Of a stretch of 64,000 nt of DNA, positions 21,636-31,542 are shown in pieces; the stretch's first letter is position 1, and the number at the start of each line of letters is the position of its first letter. A program made the translations under genes and the position numbers. This DNA is from Dichetophora obliterata. Its lineage: Eukaryota > Arthropoda > Insecta > Diptera > Sciomyzidae. Under the pieces are notes generated by a model. It was not told the origin of the DNA, did not search any database, and saw only the letters and a list, made by a program, of their open reading frames with translations. The stretch spans positions 269,991,574 to 270,055,573 of the forward strand of contig OY986435.1 of NCBI GenBank assembly GCA_963920525.1, in the 5' to 3' direction.

Positions 21636-22694
21636 TTAGTGAAAACGAACGCTTTTCAAAGGTTGTAAAAAAACAGGTTTCAATCGATCCACAGATATTG
21701 TATCTTCTTTCCCGTTCACTTCAACATTAAAGTATTTAGCACTTCGAGAAATTACTGGATGAGGACCATGATATTTGGGGTGGAAAAATTTGAGTTTGTT
21801 TTCAACTCTAATCCAAACATGAGAACATCTGTCTAATCCAACTGGAACGAAATAATTCTTTTTAGAATGTTCAGGTGGTGAAAAATGTGGTGAAGTTAAA
21901 AATAATTGTTTTCTTAAGCAACTAACAAAACTAAGAGGTTCAAAAGTAGTGGAAGTAGGTACAACAAAATCTCCGGGAAGGTGGAGTTGTTCACTATATA
22001 CGAGTTCAGCAGCTGTGGTTTTTAAATCTTCCTTGATAGTAGTTCGTAAACCGAGCAGTACTGTTCCAAGATATTTTGTCCATTGTTGATCTTGATGACA
22101 AAGAAGTGATGTTTTTAAGGTTCTGTGAAATCTTTCCACAAGACCATTAGATTGAGGGTGGTTAGCAGTCGTATGTTTAAGATTTGCACCAAGTAATGAA
22201 GCTACTTCTTCAAATATCTTGGATATGAATTGTTTTCCTCTATCTGTAACAATAATATTTGGACACCCAAAACGTGAAATCCAGCCATCAATAAAGTTTC
22301 GGGTTATTGTTTCTGATTTAATATCTTTGATAGGGATAACCTCAGGCCATTTGGTATACCTGTCAATGCAGGTTAACATGTATGTAAATTCCTCAGATGA
22401 CGGAAGTGGACCAACGATGTCTAAATGGATCTCTGTAAATCGATGAGATGGCATTGTAAAGCTGGAGTTTGGTACTCTTACATGCCTATGGATTTTGAGT
22501 TGATATGCAGGAACTTGATTTATTTTTTTCCTTACAATTCGCGACTGGCTTCTGAAAAAAGAATAATATGTCTGACGTGATTCTATTTTGTTTCTACCCC
22601 ACATGAGTTGGTGGAAAAAGTCAAGTTTTCTACTTTTCAACTCTGGTTTCGACTCTATGCGACTGACGATCGTTTGTTTCGTTGTTCGTTTCAT
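21636..22694 (-). CDS. Ty3/gypsy integrase, isolated intact ORF
   Basis: A 352-codon ORF for the integrase part of a gypsy-class pol protein. The N-terminal zinc-binding region is degenerate (about residues 40-75; VPAYQLKIHRH where C..C would be expected). The catalytic core has HLDIVGPLPSS (first Asp), IIVTDRGKQFISKIF (second Asp) and NGLVERFHRTLKTSL (Glu), and a C-terminal GPY/F-like segment (FHPKYHGPHPVISRS) precedes VDRLKPVFLQPLK. No protease, reverse transcriptase or LTR was found next to it, so it is a fragment, yet it has kept a clean frame. It is either a young truncated insertion or a retained integrase-like ORF; the former is more likely. Confidence 0.8.
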   Translation of the reverse strand: MKRTTKQTIVSRIESKPELKSRKLDFFHQLMWGRNKIESRQTYYSFFRSQSRIVRKKINQVPAYQLKIHRHVRVPNSSFTMPSHRFTEIHLDIVGPLPSSEEFTYMLTCIDRYTKWPEVIPIKDIKSETITRNFIDGWISRFGCPNIIVTDRGKQFISKIFEEVASLLGANLKHTTANHPQSNGLVERFHRTLKTSLLCHQDQQWTKYLGTVLLGLRTTIKEDLKTTAAELVYSEQLHLPGDFVVPTSTTFEPLSFVSCLRKQLFLTSPHFSPPEHSKKNYFVPVGLDRCSHVWIRVENKLKFFHPKYHGPHPVISRSAKYFNVEVNGKEDTISVDRLKPVFLQPLKSVRFH

Positions 22695-22740
22695 TTATTA
22701 TGCGGAGTTCGTGTAACTTTTTTTCTGTTGTTATTGCCAT

Positions 22741-23575
22741 AATATTAGGTGGCAACCCTATTTCAAAATGTTATAATTTGGAAATTTTGACAACGGATTC
22801 GGATTCAGCGACCCATTTTTGGTGACAATTATTTTTGCCAGCCCCGAATTCATAAAATTACAAAAAATCAATGTGGCAACCATATCAACCATCTTGAATT
22901 TTAAAATTCTGACTTTAGATTCCAAATCAGTGACCCCTTAACACTGATATATGCCGTTTAAAACTCTAGAAAAGACATAATATTAGGTGGCAACCCTATT
23001 ATTTCAAAATTTTATAATTTGGAAATTCTGAAAACGTATTCGGATTCAGCGACCCATTTTTGGTGTACCATTTTTTTGCCAGCCCCGAATTCATAAAACT
23101 ACAAAAAATTAAGGTGGCAACCCTATCCACCGTCTTGAATTTTAAAATTCTGACTTTAGATTCGAAATCAGCGACCCCTTAACGCTGATAACTGATGTTT
23201 AAAACTCTTAAAAATACATATTATTAGGTGGCAACCCTATTATTTCAAAATTTTATAATTTGGAAATTCTGACAACATATTCGGATTCAGCGACTCATAT
23301 TTGGTGTACCATTTTTTTTTGCCAGCCCCGAATTCATAAAACTACAAAAAATTAAGGTGACAACCCTATCCACCATCTTGAATTTTAAAATTCTGACTTT
23401 AGATTCGAAATCAGCGACCCCTTAACGCTGATAAATGATGTTTAAAACTCTTAAAAATACATATTATTAGGTGGCAATACTGTGGTAAAAATTTATGTGG
23501 CAACCCAAACCTCCATCTTAAATTTTAAAACTGTGACATTATATTTGAAATCAAATCCGTTGTCAGAATTTAAAA
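22741..23575 (+). repeat. About 240-bp tandem repeat, three full units and a partial
   Basis: Units start at 22741, 22979 and about 23219, with a shortened fourth from about 23461. Each begins aNtattaggtggcaacc, has ggattcagcgacccat and gccagccccgaattcat in the middle, a second ggtggcaac motif, and ends tgatgtttaaaactct. Units are about 90% alike. Satellite-like array in cuff intron 1; no coding potential. Confidence 0.88.
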
Positions 23576-23740
23576 ATTACAAGAATTCGCAAAAATAAAA
23601 AAAGTAAAGCAGTGAGAGGACTGTTTACCCAAGCGAAAACCTATATATAAAATATTAGTATTCCCTGGAAGACGTTGTCCTGCCACGGACCACCTTACTG
23701 CTATATAAGAATTTTCATGCTAATAGGTGGTTTCGGACTA

Positions 23741-23825
23741 TCCTACATGTAGAATGTATTTGACAGGTTGGACGGACATGTAGGATGTGCGAAAGCTCAT
23801 ACTGCAGCCCGTCCTACATGTAGGA
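23741..23825. repeat. Three copies of palindrome tcctacatgtagga
   Basis: tcctacatgtagaat (23741), gacatgtaggatg (23775) and gtcctacatgtaggatg (23811) occur within 85 bp. Each is a near-perfect palindrome around ACATGT. It could be a dimeric factor site cluster or the relic of a palindromic repeat. Confidence 0.6.
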
Positions 23826-23829
23826 TGAA

Positions 23830-24800
23830 ATCAAAAAGTTTTAAAAGTTCTGCTCTGATCTTGTTCTTCTCTGTGCGTCCTTGTTTGTAGATTTCCTTGG
23901 TAATTATTGCTGGCGCAGTTAGCCGGAAATTTTTTGTAGGTATTGTGAATTCTAATCGTGTAGCTACAGTTGGCATATGAAATTAGAATTATTTTTGTTA
24001 AGAGCTTATAACAATTTATTAAATTTTTATATATTACTGAAACTATTTCTTTTAAGCAAAAGTGTTACCATATCAAAAATACATATAATTAAAGTAATTT
24101 ATTTAAATTATTTCATTATTGAATTAATATTAAAAATTAAAGCATATTTATATCTATTTATATCATAACACTAACACAATATACATGTTCACCATATCTA
24201 TATTGCGTTGTGTATTAAAAATAGAATAGTCTAAAATTAAGAAATATCTATAGCTTATAAATTATATATAATTCATATAAGAAATTAAAGCTAAACAGTT
24301 TTAAAAAATAGAATGCTTAGGATAAGCAGACTTTAGTTATTCAATTACTACTGACAATATTAATTATTTTGCAGGTTTAATACGTAATTGTTATTATATA
24401 AATATACATAAATATTCTTTAAATTTCCTCAATGAGCTGAATTGGTTAATTGGTTAATTGGCTAATTGGTTCTAAGCTAGCATACTTGCAAGTCGCAAGC
24501 TGTCGTGGGCTTATTTATATTCAATAACAAGCTATACTTGATTCAAAATTATCAAGCTCAAGCTAGCTTGAACTTGTATTTTAAGCAAGTACTTGAAATA
24601 GAGTTTCAAGTAGGCTTGTGCAGTTCTCTGGTAAGTAGGCATTATTTATAAATTGTATTACCTTTAAAACTAAAACTTTTTAAGAATAACAAAATATTTC
24701 AATCAGTAAAAAGTTCAACTTATATGAAAGTAACCATTTTTAAAGGTACATTTCGAATACTTATAACCTAATAATACACAACATTACTGTTATTAGATAA
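23830..24800. other. Non-coding part of cuff intron 1
   Basis: Very AT-rich. Near 24440-24470 a short repeated ttaattgg motif; near 24480-24620 several caagcta/cttgaa motifs. No genes or recognised elements. Confidence 0.4.
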
Positions 24801-24811
24801 ATCGGTAGAAT

Positions 24812-25005
24812 TCTCACTTGCCACAAAGCCAGTGATAAAAGTGACACATTTTTATCGATTCACTTTACGTACAGAAACACTTTTTTAAATGGTTCCATTG
24901 AAATGAAATCGGAACATGTGACAGTGACAGCTTATCGATTTGGAATGAACGAATCGAACAGAAATCGATTAAGATTCGTACAGAAACATTGCAAGTGAGA
25001 ATGAC
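24812..25005. repeat. Possible MITE with TTCTCACTTG ends
   Basis: attctcacttg at 24812 faces caagtgagaat near 24995. cgtacagaaacact and cgtacagaaacatt occur as direct repeats inside. Short inverted ends, so tentative. Confidence 0.4.
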
Positions 25006-25059
25006 TTCAGAGTGACGTCAAATCGGTAATATGAGTCGGTAACTACGATCGCTACGAGT

Positions 25060-25786
25060 TACAGGAACGAGCCACACGTCTGTGTTCAAGAGCAGGACGT
25101 AAACAATTTTCTATCATAAACCGATACCGTTCTCCATTTACGGTTACAGCCCTCGTACAGTTCTGCTTATTAACAAAGCCATTCAAATGAAAATGAGCTT
25201 CATCACTCATAATAAAATTTTCAATAAAGTTGATTTAATTTCTGGCCAACTGTTGAAATTTAACTGCAAAATTTAGACGTTGCCGATGATCTGCGGGTTT
25301 TAATTGTTGCACCAATTGCACCTTATATGGGTATAGCTGTAAATCTGTTTTAAAATGCGCCGTAGTGACGTACGAGACATTCCTAGCTGAGCAGTACGCC
25401 TTCTGGCAGATGTTTCTGGTGTTTCGTTAACACTTTGCCGTACTCGTTCAATATTTTCCGCAGTGCGACTTCAACGTGGTCTACCGGATCAAGGCAAATC
25501 TGTTACGGTGCCATGTTGGTGATGATGATCAACTAAGCAACGAATCATTGCTTCAGAGGGCGAAATTCTGACGTTAAAATGTCGACGATATGCTCTTTGC
25601 GTTAAAATAATTGATATCTGATTTAAATAATAAAATTCTATTATTCTGGTTCTTTGTTCAATTGTGAATCTCTCCACTATTTATTCTCCAAGTGTTATTT
25701 ATATAATCTGAAAAAAATAAAAAAAAATATATAAACGAAAAAGCTATTAAATTTTTAAACCCCATTGTAACGTCTGGCCCACCCTG
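25060..25786 (-). pseudogene. Truncated mariner-like element (DUF4817-type N-terminus)
   Basis: Minus strand from a terminal CAGGGTGGGCCAGACG beside TA (25787-25788). The transposase starts near 25677 with MERFTIEQRTRIIEFYYLNQ and RAYRRHFNVRISPSEAMIR, the N-terminal helix-turn-helix of rosa-type mariners. Frameshifted remains continue to about 25060, including a LHLYPYKIQLVQQLK-like stretch and a damaged NENPR region. The catalytic core and the left end are missing. Confidence 0.75.
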
Positions 25787-25858
25787 TATCATATAAAAAG
25801 TTTCTTTGTTTACGGCTTTATATATTTGTTGTTATTCTTGTTTGTATGTTATTTCTAG

Positions 25859-26006
25859 CGGACCCTAATCTTGAACCTGATACTACAGCACCAATACACG
25901 AGGAAGAGCAAATCTATGCTATCTTTAAAACTCATTTGGACAAGCTGTCCATTATTTATTCAGCAGAAATTGACGGAATTGTGTCGAAAAAAAAACTTGA
26001 CAATCT
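25859..26006 (+). CDS. cuff: Cutoff-like Rai1/DXO-family protein, exon 2
   Basis: Exon 2 encodes residues 209-257 plus two bases: a poorly conserved linker (DPNLEPDTTAPIHEEEQ), helix IYAIFKTHLDKL, and YSAEIDGI with the E-x-D metal-binding pair retained (E245, D247; human DXO FSGEVDC). Acceptor tatttctag, donor CT/GTAAGT. An ORF in another frame over the same stretch is spurious. Confidence 0.85.
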
Positions 26007-26067
26007 GTAAGTTTTTTAATATTGAATTCAGTAATATGATTGTTTTATTTTCTTTTTCTCCTCTTAG

Positions 26068-26278
26068 AAAAGATATTAATGCATTGCAACAGTGCCCAAT
26101 TGTATGTACGAAACTAATGAAAGATCGTATTCGCAACTGGACGAAGAACTACCGCATTTTAGGATGGTGGATAAAGGCTTATTTAGCGGCAGTAGTTGAT
26201 ATGCATATTGGTTTCAAAACGTATGACGGTTTAGTTAGGCAGCCATTAACTCATGTTAGTGTTAACCAATTGCCTAAG
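26068..26278 (+). CDS. cuff: Cutoff-like Rai1/DXO-family protein, exon 3
   Basis: Residues 258-328 after a 61-bp intron (acceptor tctcctcttag). Here DXO enzymes have (Y/F)VELKT, whose Glu and Lys act in catalysis; this protein reads PIVCTKL, with Cys271 in place of the Glu and Lys273 kept. Next comes the conserved ILGWWIKAYLAAVVDMHIGF (compare human KWWAQSFLPGV and the GFR strand) and TYDGLVRQPLTHVSVNQLPK. With A203 this makes two of the family's catalytic acidic residues absent, so decapping or exonuclease activity is not expected. Donor AAG/GTAAGT, phase 0. Confidence 0.88.
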
Positions 26279-26348
26279 GTAAGTTGATTTTCTCTGTAAT
26301 CGATGCTCTTACTATGTTCTTATAAATGTTGTTTTCTTGCTTTTCAAG

Positions 26349-26564
26349 GATCAGACATGGTCCCCTAAAGTATGCAACACTTTTGTACACACTTTTATTA
26401 CAAAGGTCATTGAGGAAATGCGCGGATGCAACAACTTACACTCTTGCTATCAGTTTGTTTTTAATCCTTTTACTAAGTGCATAAGTTATCGTATACATGA
26501 GGGCTTAACGGAGTACTCTTTTCTTCCAGAAGATTTCGTTGAATATCTAAGACGAGACTCTTAA
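26349..26564 (+). CDS. cuff: Cutoff-like Rai1/DXO-family protein, exon 4
   Basis: Last exon after a 70-bp intron (acceptor tgcttttcaag). Residues 329-399: DQTWSPKVCNTFVHTFITKV matches the family's W.P.VC.NF..... helix, followed by SCYQFVFNPFTKCISYRIHE and the end EYSFLPEDFVEYLRRDS, matching the DXO strand order through the FLP motif at the C-terminus. Stop TAA. No canonical AATAAA close downstream; A/T-rich candidates lie near 26680-26700. Confidence 0.85.
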   Translation, partial: DQTWSPKVCNTFVHTFITKVIEEMRGCNNLHSCYQFVFNPFTKCISYRIHEGLTEYSFLPEDFVEYLRRDS

Positions 26565-27430
26565 GAATTTTCAAAAAAGATTAATGTTCTATTAAGTTTT
26601 TTAATTTTTTTTTTTAAAACATATGTATCGAAACATGTGTTTTACAAGTATGTATTTACCGAATGAATTGAATGTAATATATAAAAACAGTAAAACTGTA
26701 AAAAAAATCTGTACATTGAATATTTTCTTGAAATCATTTTTGAGCTGAACATTTTGAAGCATGTGGATTCCATAAAATTGTTGTCTGTGTCTGTACGCGC
26801 ATTAGGTGAAAACTGTTGAATGAATTTTCATCAAACTTGACATGTAGGTTCCTTACGAACATACGGATCATTCATCACCAACAAAAAGATTCTCTTTGAA
26901 ATAACGGCTCTTCTGCAAAAAATGGAAAGTAAAAAGACTGAAAAGTGAGTTAAAAATTGGAGATACGTTAAAATAGCCTATGAAATTCTTAGCTATTCAA
27001 AGAGCTACAAACACCACCTAGGCTACAACAAAACCCAGGGTTTTCGTTTATCTCTAATGAAAACTCTAAAATGTGTATTTTTTATTTAATATATGTTAAC
27101 GTATACAAGCACAGATAATTACATTTTTCGGTTTAGCATTTAGCGGATTTAAAAAAGTACTAAAAGTACTGTACTGAATTAAGAAATAAAATAAAAATTT
27201 AAAGTTTAATATATTTTTATTTGTTCAACATAAAAAAAATAAAACAAACATAACAAAGTTTTAAGTTTCTGACTTAAAATTAACAACTTACGAAATATAC
27301 ATGAAAAACATATATTAATTTTTAAATTATTCATATATTGTATTTCATGCAAGGAACTTTGAATTAGTAACGTAATAATAAATACAATTATGGTTTATAT
27401 CAAGCATGTATTTTTTCAAGCTAATAATTC
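26565..27430. other. Non-coding downstream of the cuff-like gene
   Basis: AT-rich 3' flank. Near 26790-26860 ttgtctgtgtctgtacg and aatgaattttcatcaaac recall Helitron internal sequence but are too short to call. Nothing else. Confidence 0.35.
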
Positions 27431-27439
27431 TTCAATATA

Positions 27440-27595
27440 CTAACTCTTTAGAAATTTCAATGCTACAGCAGCACGTCCATTTGATTTTAAAAGGGTCTTG
27501 AAAGGGTGCTTACCTGAAGCTTGTTGTGATATTTTGTTTTGATCAAATTAAAATATGAAAAAATACGTTCAACGTCAGCCGATAAATGAGGTTTG
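27440..27595 (-). pseudogene. hAT transposase C-terminal fragment
   Basis: The minus strand reads DVERIFSYFNLIKTKYHNKL, the dimerisation-domain signature of hAT transposases (zinc-finger BED type), followed after a shift by TLLKSNGRAAVALKF. Only this piece remains. Confidence 0.55.
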
Positions 27596-27621
27596 GAAAG
27601 TATTCATTCGATAATTTTATA

Positions 27622-27717
27622 TACAAGGTGTCCAGTCTACGAAAGAGTACTAATATTTACGGTGGTGAAAGAGGAGGTCGAGTTAAGAAAAAAAAACCTG
27701 AAAGGGGGGGGGGGTGG
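27622..27717 (+). repeat. Uninterrupted copy of the gtgtccag repeat (empty MITE site)
   Basis: Reads caaggtgtccagtctacg, agagtactaatatttacgg, tggtgaaagaggaggtcg and a G-run. At the position where the copy at 5619-6120 carries a 408-bp MITE flanked by two TTAs, this copy has a single TTA. It therefore represents the pre-insertion state. Confidence 0.8.
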
Positions 27718-27718
27718 T

Positions 27719-27775
27719 CAGTGGCGGATTATCCATAAGGCAAACTAGGCACGTGCCTAGGGGCACGCGCGAAAG
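27719..27775 (+). mobile_element. hAT-like terminus (CAGTGGCGGATTATCC)
   Basis: cagtggcggattatccataa followed by gcacgtgcctaggggcac resembles the ends of hAT elements, which often start CAGTGGCG. The other end was not found. A hAT transposase scrap lies 130 bp to the left. Confidence 0.45.
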
Positions 27776-28904
27776 TTTTTATACGAAAGAAAATAAGTAA
27801 GTACCTACTTACGAAACTCATACTTTCCGTGTCACACAAGCTCTTGTCTTTGCGCTAAGCCAAAAACAAAGACCATCTTACGTACCCGCCATACTTGGCA
27901 ATGTATGCCTCTGTAACCAGAATCATTCATGAATAAACAATCAGTACAATGAATTTTGTTCCAATAAATTCGTGAAGATAAGCGCACATTTTTCACAATT
28001 TCTTAAAGTTCGCTTATGGCCGGCTTACGTTAAGCAAACATGTTTGCTATTTAATTTCTTTCATTCTCTTCTCTGCTCAAGTATTCGTTTTGTGGTTATG
28101 CTGTTTGTTGAACAGTTGCATTTTGAGTTATAAAATGTCAAAATATGCATTTAAACAACTCTGAATATCGGTCGTTTCAACAGCGAGGTCGTGAAGTGCG
28201 GCCAGTCAGTAACAACTATAATCGTCCATCTTAAATGATGCGACTTTTACTGTTAATTATTCCGTTATAACAACAATATTGGAAAAACCTAATACATACC
28301 GTTTTAACAACAAAAATTAAAATATAACTCAAAAAATTAATACACAAAAATGTGTATTAAATAATATAACCATAAATTTGTGATCAAAAGCTACAATAAG
28401 AAGTTCGTGTTCACGGTAGCTTTTTATCGCTGCGAATGCTATTCTGTAGTTTAGCATTTTTTAAGAAGAAGAAGAAGAAGAACTCTGAATATCGTAGTAT
28501 TCTGTATAAAATTTTTTTAAACAGCAAACAGTCCTTTGGGAATGTTGTAAAAAAGTTTTTTAAACAGCAAATAAATTTTAAACAGCTGTTCAGTGTGGGC
28601 ATATATTGCCAAAATAAGGTGATAACATTTAACGATGTTGTTTTTCTTAATTAAAAAAAGGGGAAAAATAATATATAAAACTGCACATTTTACAGATTCA
28701 GTTAATTAGTCTTTGATCGTCTTCGTGATGTAATAAAATATAAACCTGCTTAAAAACATACTGAGAATAATGTGGCGTCAAAATGCTTGCTTTAAAAAAA
28801 TCCCTTGCTATCTCTGTTTCGGTGTACATCACTTATTTTTTACATTTTATGTCCACAGCTTGGCAGTGCAGTCGCTATTAATAATACCTGATCATTGTAT
28901 CATG
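27776..28904. other. Non-coding, low-complexity patches
   Basis: AT-rich, with an (AAG)n run at 28462-28481 and a T/A-rich duplication ttttttaaacagcaaa (28515 and 28555). No gene supported. Confidence 0.4.
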
Positions 28905-28965
28905 TCTATACTATTATATAAAAAAAGGAGACTCTTCACGTATGTTTGTCAGCTCAGAGCTTGAG
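28905..28965 (+). mobile_element. Possible Helitron 5' end
   Basis: tctatactattatataaaaa followed by an AGGAGACTCTTCACGT-like segment and tatgtttgtc resembles the TCTATACTA... start of insect Helitrons. No CTAG hairpin end was identified. A similar start lies at 41409. Confidence 0.35.
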
Positions 28966-29063
28966 AACGGCATGCGCTATTTGAATAATTATTTTTCTAT
29001 TGGGTAGCTATATAAATGTGCTAATCATTATTTAACTAATTAATTAAAACCATAAGAGCATAA

Positions 29064-29190
29064 CCATAGTAGAACTAGACAAGGTAGTGTTAGGGCTGAA
29101 TGTGTTCTCTTAGTGACCATAACTGTCATATTTTTGCCAATTTTTCTTTCATATTGCATTCTCATTGGTTGCAGACATAGTATAATTATT
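29064..29190 (+). mobile_element. Partial hAT-type MITE (CATAGTAGAACTAG family)
   Basis: catagtagaactagacaagg, tagtgttagggctgaatg and accataactgtcat match, in inverse orientation, the right half of the complete element at 59329-59539. The other end is missing. Confidence 0.7.
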
Positions 29191-29935
29191 ATAAAGTAGG
29201 AGCGAGAATCTTTTCTGCGGTCAACTCCCCAAACACACTTTTTACGTACGCACACAAGAAATAACTTTTATTTTTGATAAAAAAATAAAAATCGTAACAT
29301 AATTTTTGTTGTTGAGGAATAAAATAAAAGTCTAAAAATAATAATTAATCTTGGAGTTTTTGGATATCGCTTATAATAATTACGATCCCTGGTTTTAAAT
29401 CAAGTGAAGTTTGATGTTTTTATTTCAGATTGTGCAAGTAGGATTCTGGTGTGCATTGCAAAACTTACACATTAACAGACAAATTTGCTATGAACACATT
29501 TAATGCGGAAATAAGCGATCTCGTATATTTTTACCCTCTTATTCAAGTTAACGTGGTTCCAACGCGTATATTAAAAAAAATATAATTTGGCCGGCATTGG
29601 CTAGCTTGTGCTAGCCAAAGCCCCACGGGACAATAATTAAAACTCACAATTTAAGTTTGTACAGAAATTAATTTATTGAAACACTAAAATAGAAACACCA
29701 AAAATGACTGAAGTGAATTAATATTTTTTGGTTGCCTCAATACTAATTTTCAGAGACTGTAAATAATAATTATTTTTAAACAAAAAAAGCATTATGAAAA
29801 AATTGTCGCACCGCCGTTTTGAAGGTAGAATTAGAATGATCTCACATTGTAGAACTTGATCTCATATTGATTTTTAAAATTTTGATTTTTACAATTTTGA
29901 GCAAAAAATAATAATTATTTCTGCTTTTTATTTTT
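29191..29935. other. Non-coding, no recognisable feature
   Basis: AT-rich. A small palindrome, ggctagcttgtgctagcc, lies near 29589-29606. Nothing else. Confidence 0.35.
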
Positions 29936-29936
29936 T

Positions 29937-30122
29937 TAAGGCAAAAATAAAAATCAAAATTCGCCCAATATTTATTTGGTCACAAAATAACTGGTAAGTT
30001 TTGATTTTTATTTTTTAAGGCAAAAATAAAAAGTAAAGTTTGCCCGATATTTTTTTGGTCACAAAATAACTGGTAAGTTTAGATTTTTATTTTTTTAAGC
30101 AATTATAAAAAGTAAAGTTTAT
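29937..30122 (+). repeat. 79-bp tandem repeat, 2.3 copies
   Basis: Units start at 29937, 30016 and 30096 with taaggcaaaaataaaaa, then ttggtcacaaaataactgg and taagtttNgatttttattt. Composition is like the core of the hAT MITE at 59721 but no homology could be fixed. Confidence 0.7.
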
Positions 30123-30417
30123 GTACATAAAATACATTTTATGTACACAAAAAATGAGTTACATTTATAGATTTTAAGCGAGAAAAAAAAAATACATTTT
30201 TCATAAAAATTATTCTTGAAGCTTGAACATTCTGTAAAGTTTATAAAAACTTTTTGAAAAAAATTAACTTCGTCAAAAAAATACAAGGTAGCGTTGTACC
30301 AAGGTTACTTTTATGATTTTTGTGCAAAAAAATTTGATACAATATTAATCTCACGCAACCATATGTACAATAAAATAATACATTTAATTGAATATTTATG
30401 TATCAAATATATTTACT

Positions 30418-30815
30418 ACACTCAAAAAATTTATTAGTAAAATTTCTACAAATGATATTAGTAAACAAAATATTCGTACATTCTACAAATAAGCGTTCAA
30501 TATACAAAGTATTTTTATTGTGATATCTTTACGAATTCATGCGTCAAATTTGTTCTAATACCTGATGTAGTATCTACGAATATATTTGTTTTATATACTT
30601 ATGATATTCGTAAACAAAAACAAATCAATTCGTATTAGTGCATTGTACGACTGATTGTGTACATATAAATAATAATATTCGTAATTTTCTCCACGAATAA
30701 CTTTGTAATTTATTTCATTACATTCGTAGTATTTACTAATTCTTTCGTACTATGTACGCATGAAAAATAATATTAGTAGAAACAATTCATTCGCAGGCTG
30801 ACCGTACGAATTAAG
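30418..30815 (+). repeat. About 400-bp interspersed repeat, copy 1 (CACTCAAAAAATTTATTAG end)
   Basis: Starts acactcaaaaaatttatta and ends near gcaggctgaccgtacgaatt. It is rich in attcgtaa motifs. An inverted copy, about 80% alike, lies at 54445-54828 and has the same boundaries, so this is a defined element of unknown class. Confidence 0.7.
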
Positions 30816-31541
30816 GTTTCTATCCACTTGCGGCACGTAACGAAACGACACGAAACTACAAAATATAACTACCATGTGTTCTTATGTATACATGCTCACT
30901 AAGCGACGATGAAACGATGAAACGATGACTGTTGACGCCGTCGAAAAAGCCGGTGGTGATCGTTTCAAAGAATTCTGACCGGCTTGTCGTTCTCTTTGTT
31001 TACAAAAATTACAATGAATTCCAACCGTTGATTGTGCAAAGTAAAAATTCGACATCGATAGTCGTTTTTAAAGCATAAAATTATTCTAAAATCTATGATT
31101 TTATCAGTTTTCTACATCGTCATCTAATAGAAAAGCTATTTAAGCTAATTGTGTACTAGAAATTTGTCTTTTATGCTGTATCAAATGGACGATGAAACTT
31201 TGACAATTACAAATTTTGACGTTTCACATTTCGATCGTGTTTTAGCGCAAATATTTAATTTAATTTGCATTCTATTCAATTTGCGACATATTTAATTCGA
31301 GTGCTTGTACTTGCAAACTATTTCGTAAACTTGTAATATTGTAAACTTAAAAAAATAACAAAATAATAAATTTTTTTCTGGAATTTTGGTAAAAAAATTT
31401 TTTAGGCTGTGGCAACCCTGATGACAATCGGTGAAGCGGGGTTTATTTGTCACTGTTTCGGTTTTTGTTTACGACGCGAGGAGAAATCAGAAAAAAGCAA
31501 ATCATTTTATGAGCTCTTTTAACAACAACGCTACTATTATA
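30816..31541. other. Unclassified repeat-like sequence
   Basis: 30830-30870 reads tctatccacttgcggcacg, acgaaacgacacgaaac and 30900-30930 has acgatgaaacgatgaaacga. It looks like a transposon end, but no partner was found. The rest is AT-rich. Confidence 0.3.
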
Positions 31542-31542
31542 G

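Larger units (their letters stand above)
14238..25858 (+). other. cuff: Intron 1 of the cuff-like gene, 11.6 kb, transposon-filled
   Basis: Donor GTGAGT at 14238 and acceptor tatttctag ending 25858 join residues ...CFT / A(209) DPNLEP... in phase. The protein join matches the spacing of DXO between its F-E and E-x-D motifs, so no exon appears to be missing. Other introns of the gene are 61 and 70 bp, so this one has grown by insertion; its contents are listed separately. Confidence 0.8.

Noticed and set aside
25871..26287. The 138-codon ORF starting MNLILQHQYT as the real reading frame
   Set aside because: Its first part is out of frame with the DXO homology; splicing at 26006/26068 gives the conserved protein instead.
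13613..26564. Calling the gene an active DXO/Rai1 decapping enzyme
   Set aside because: Two conserved catalytic acidic residues are replaced (A203, C271), which argues against enzyme activity.
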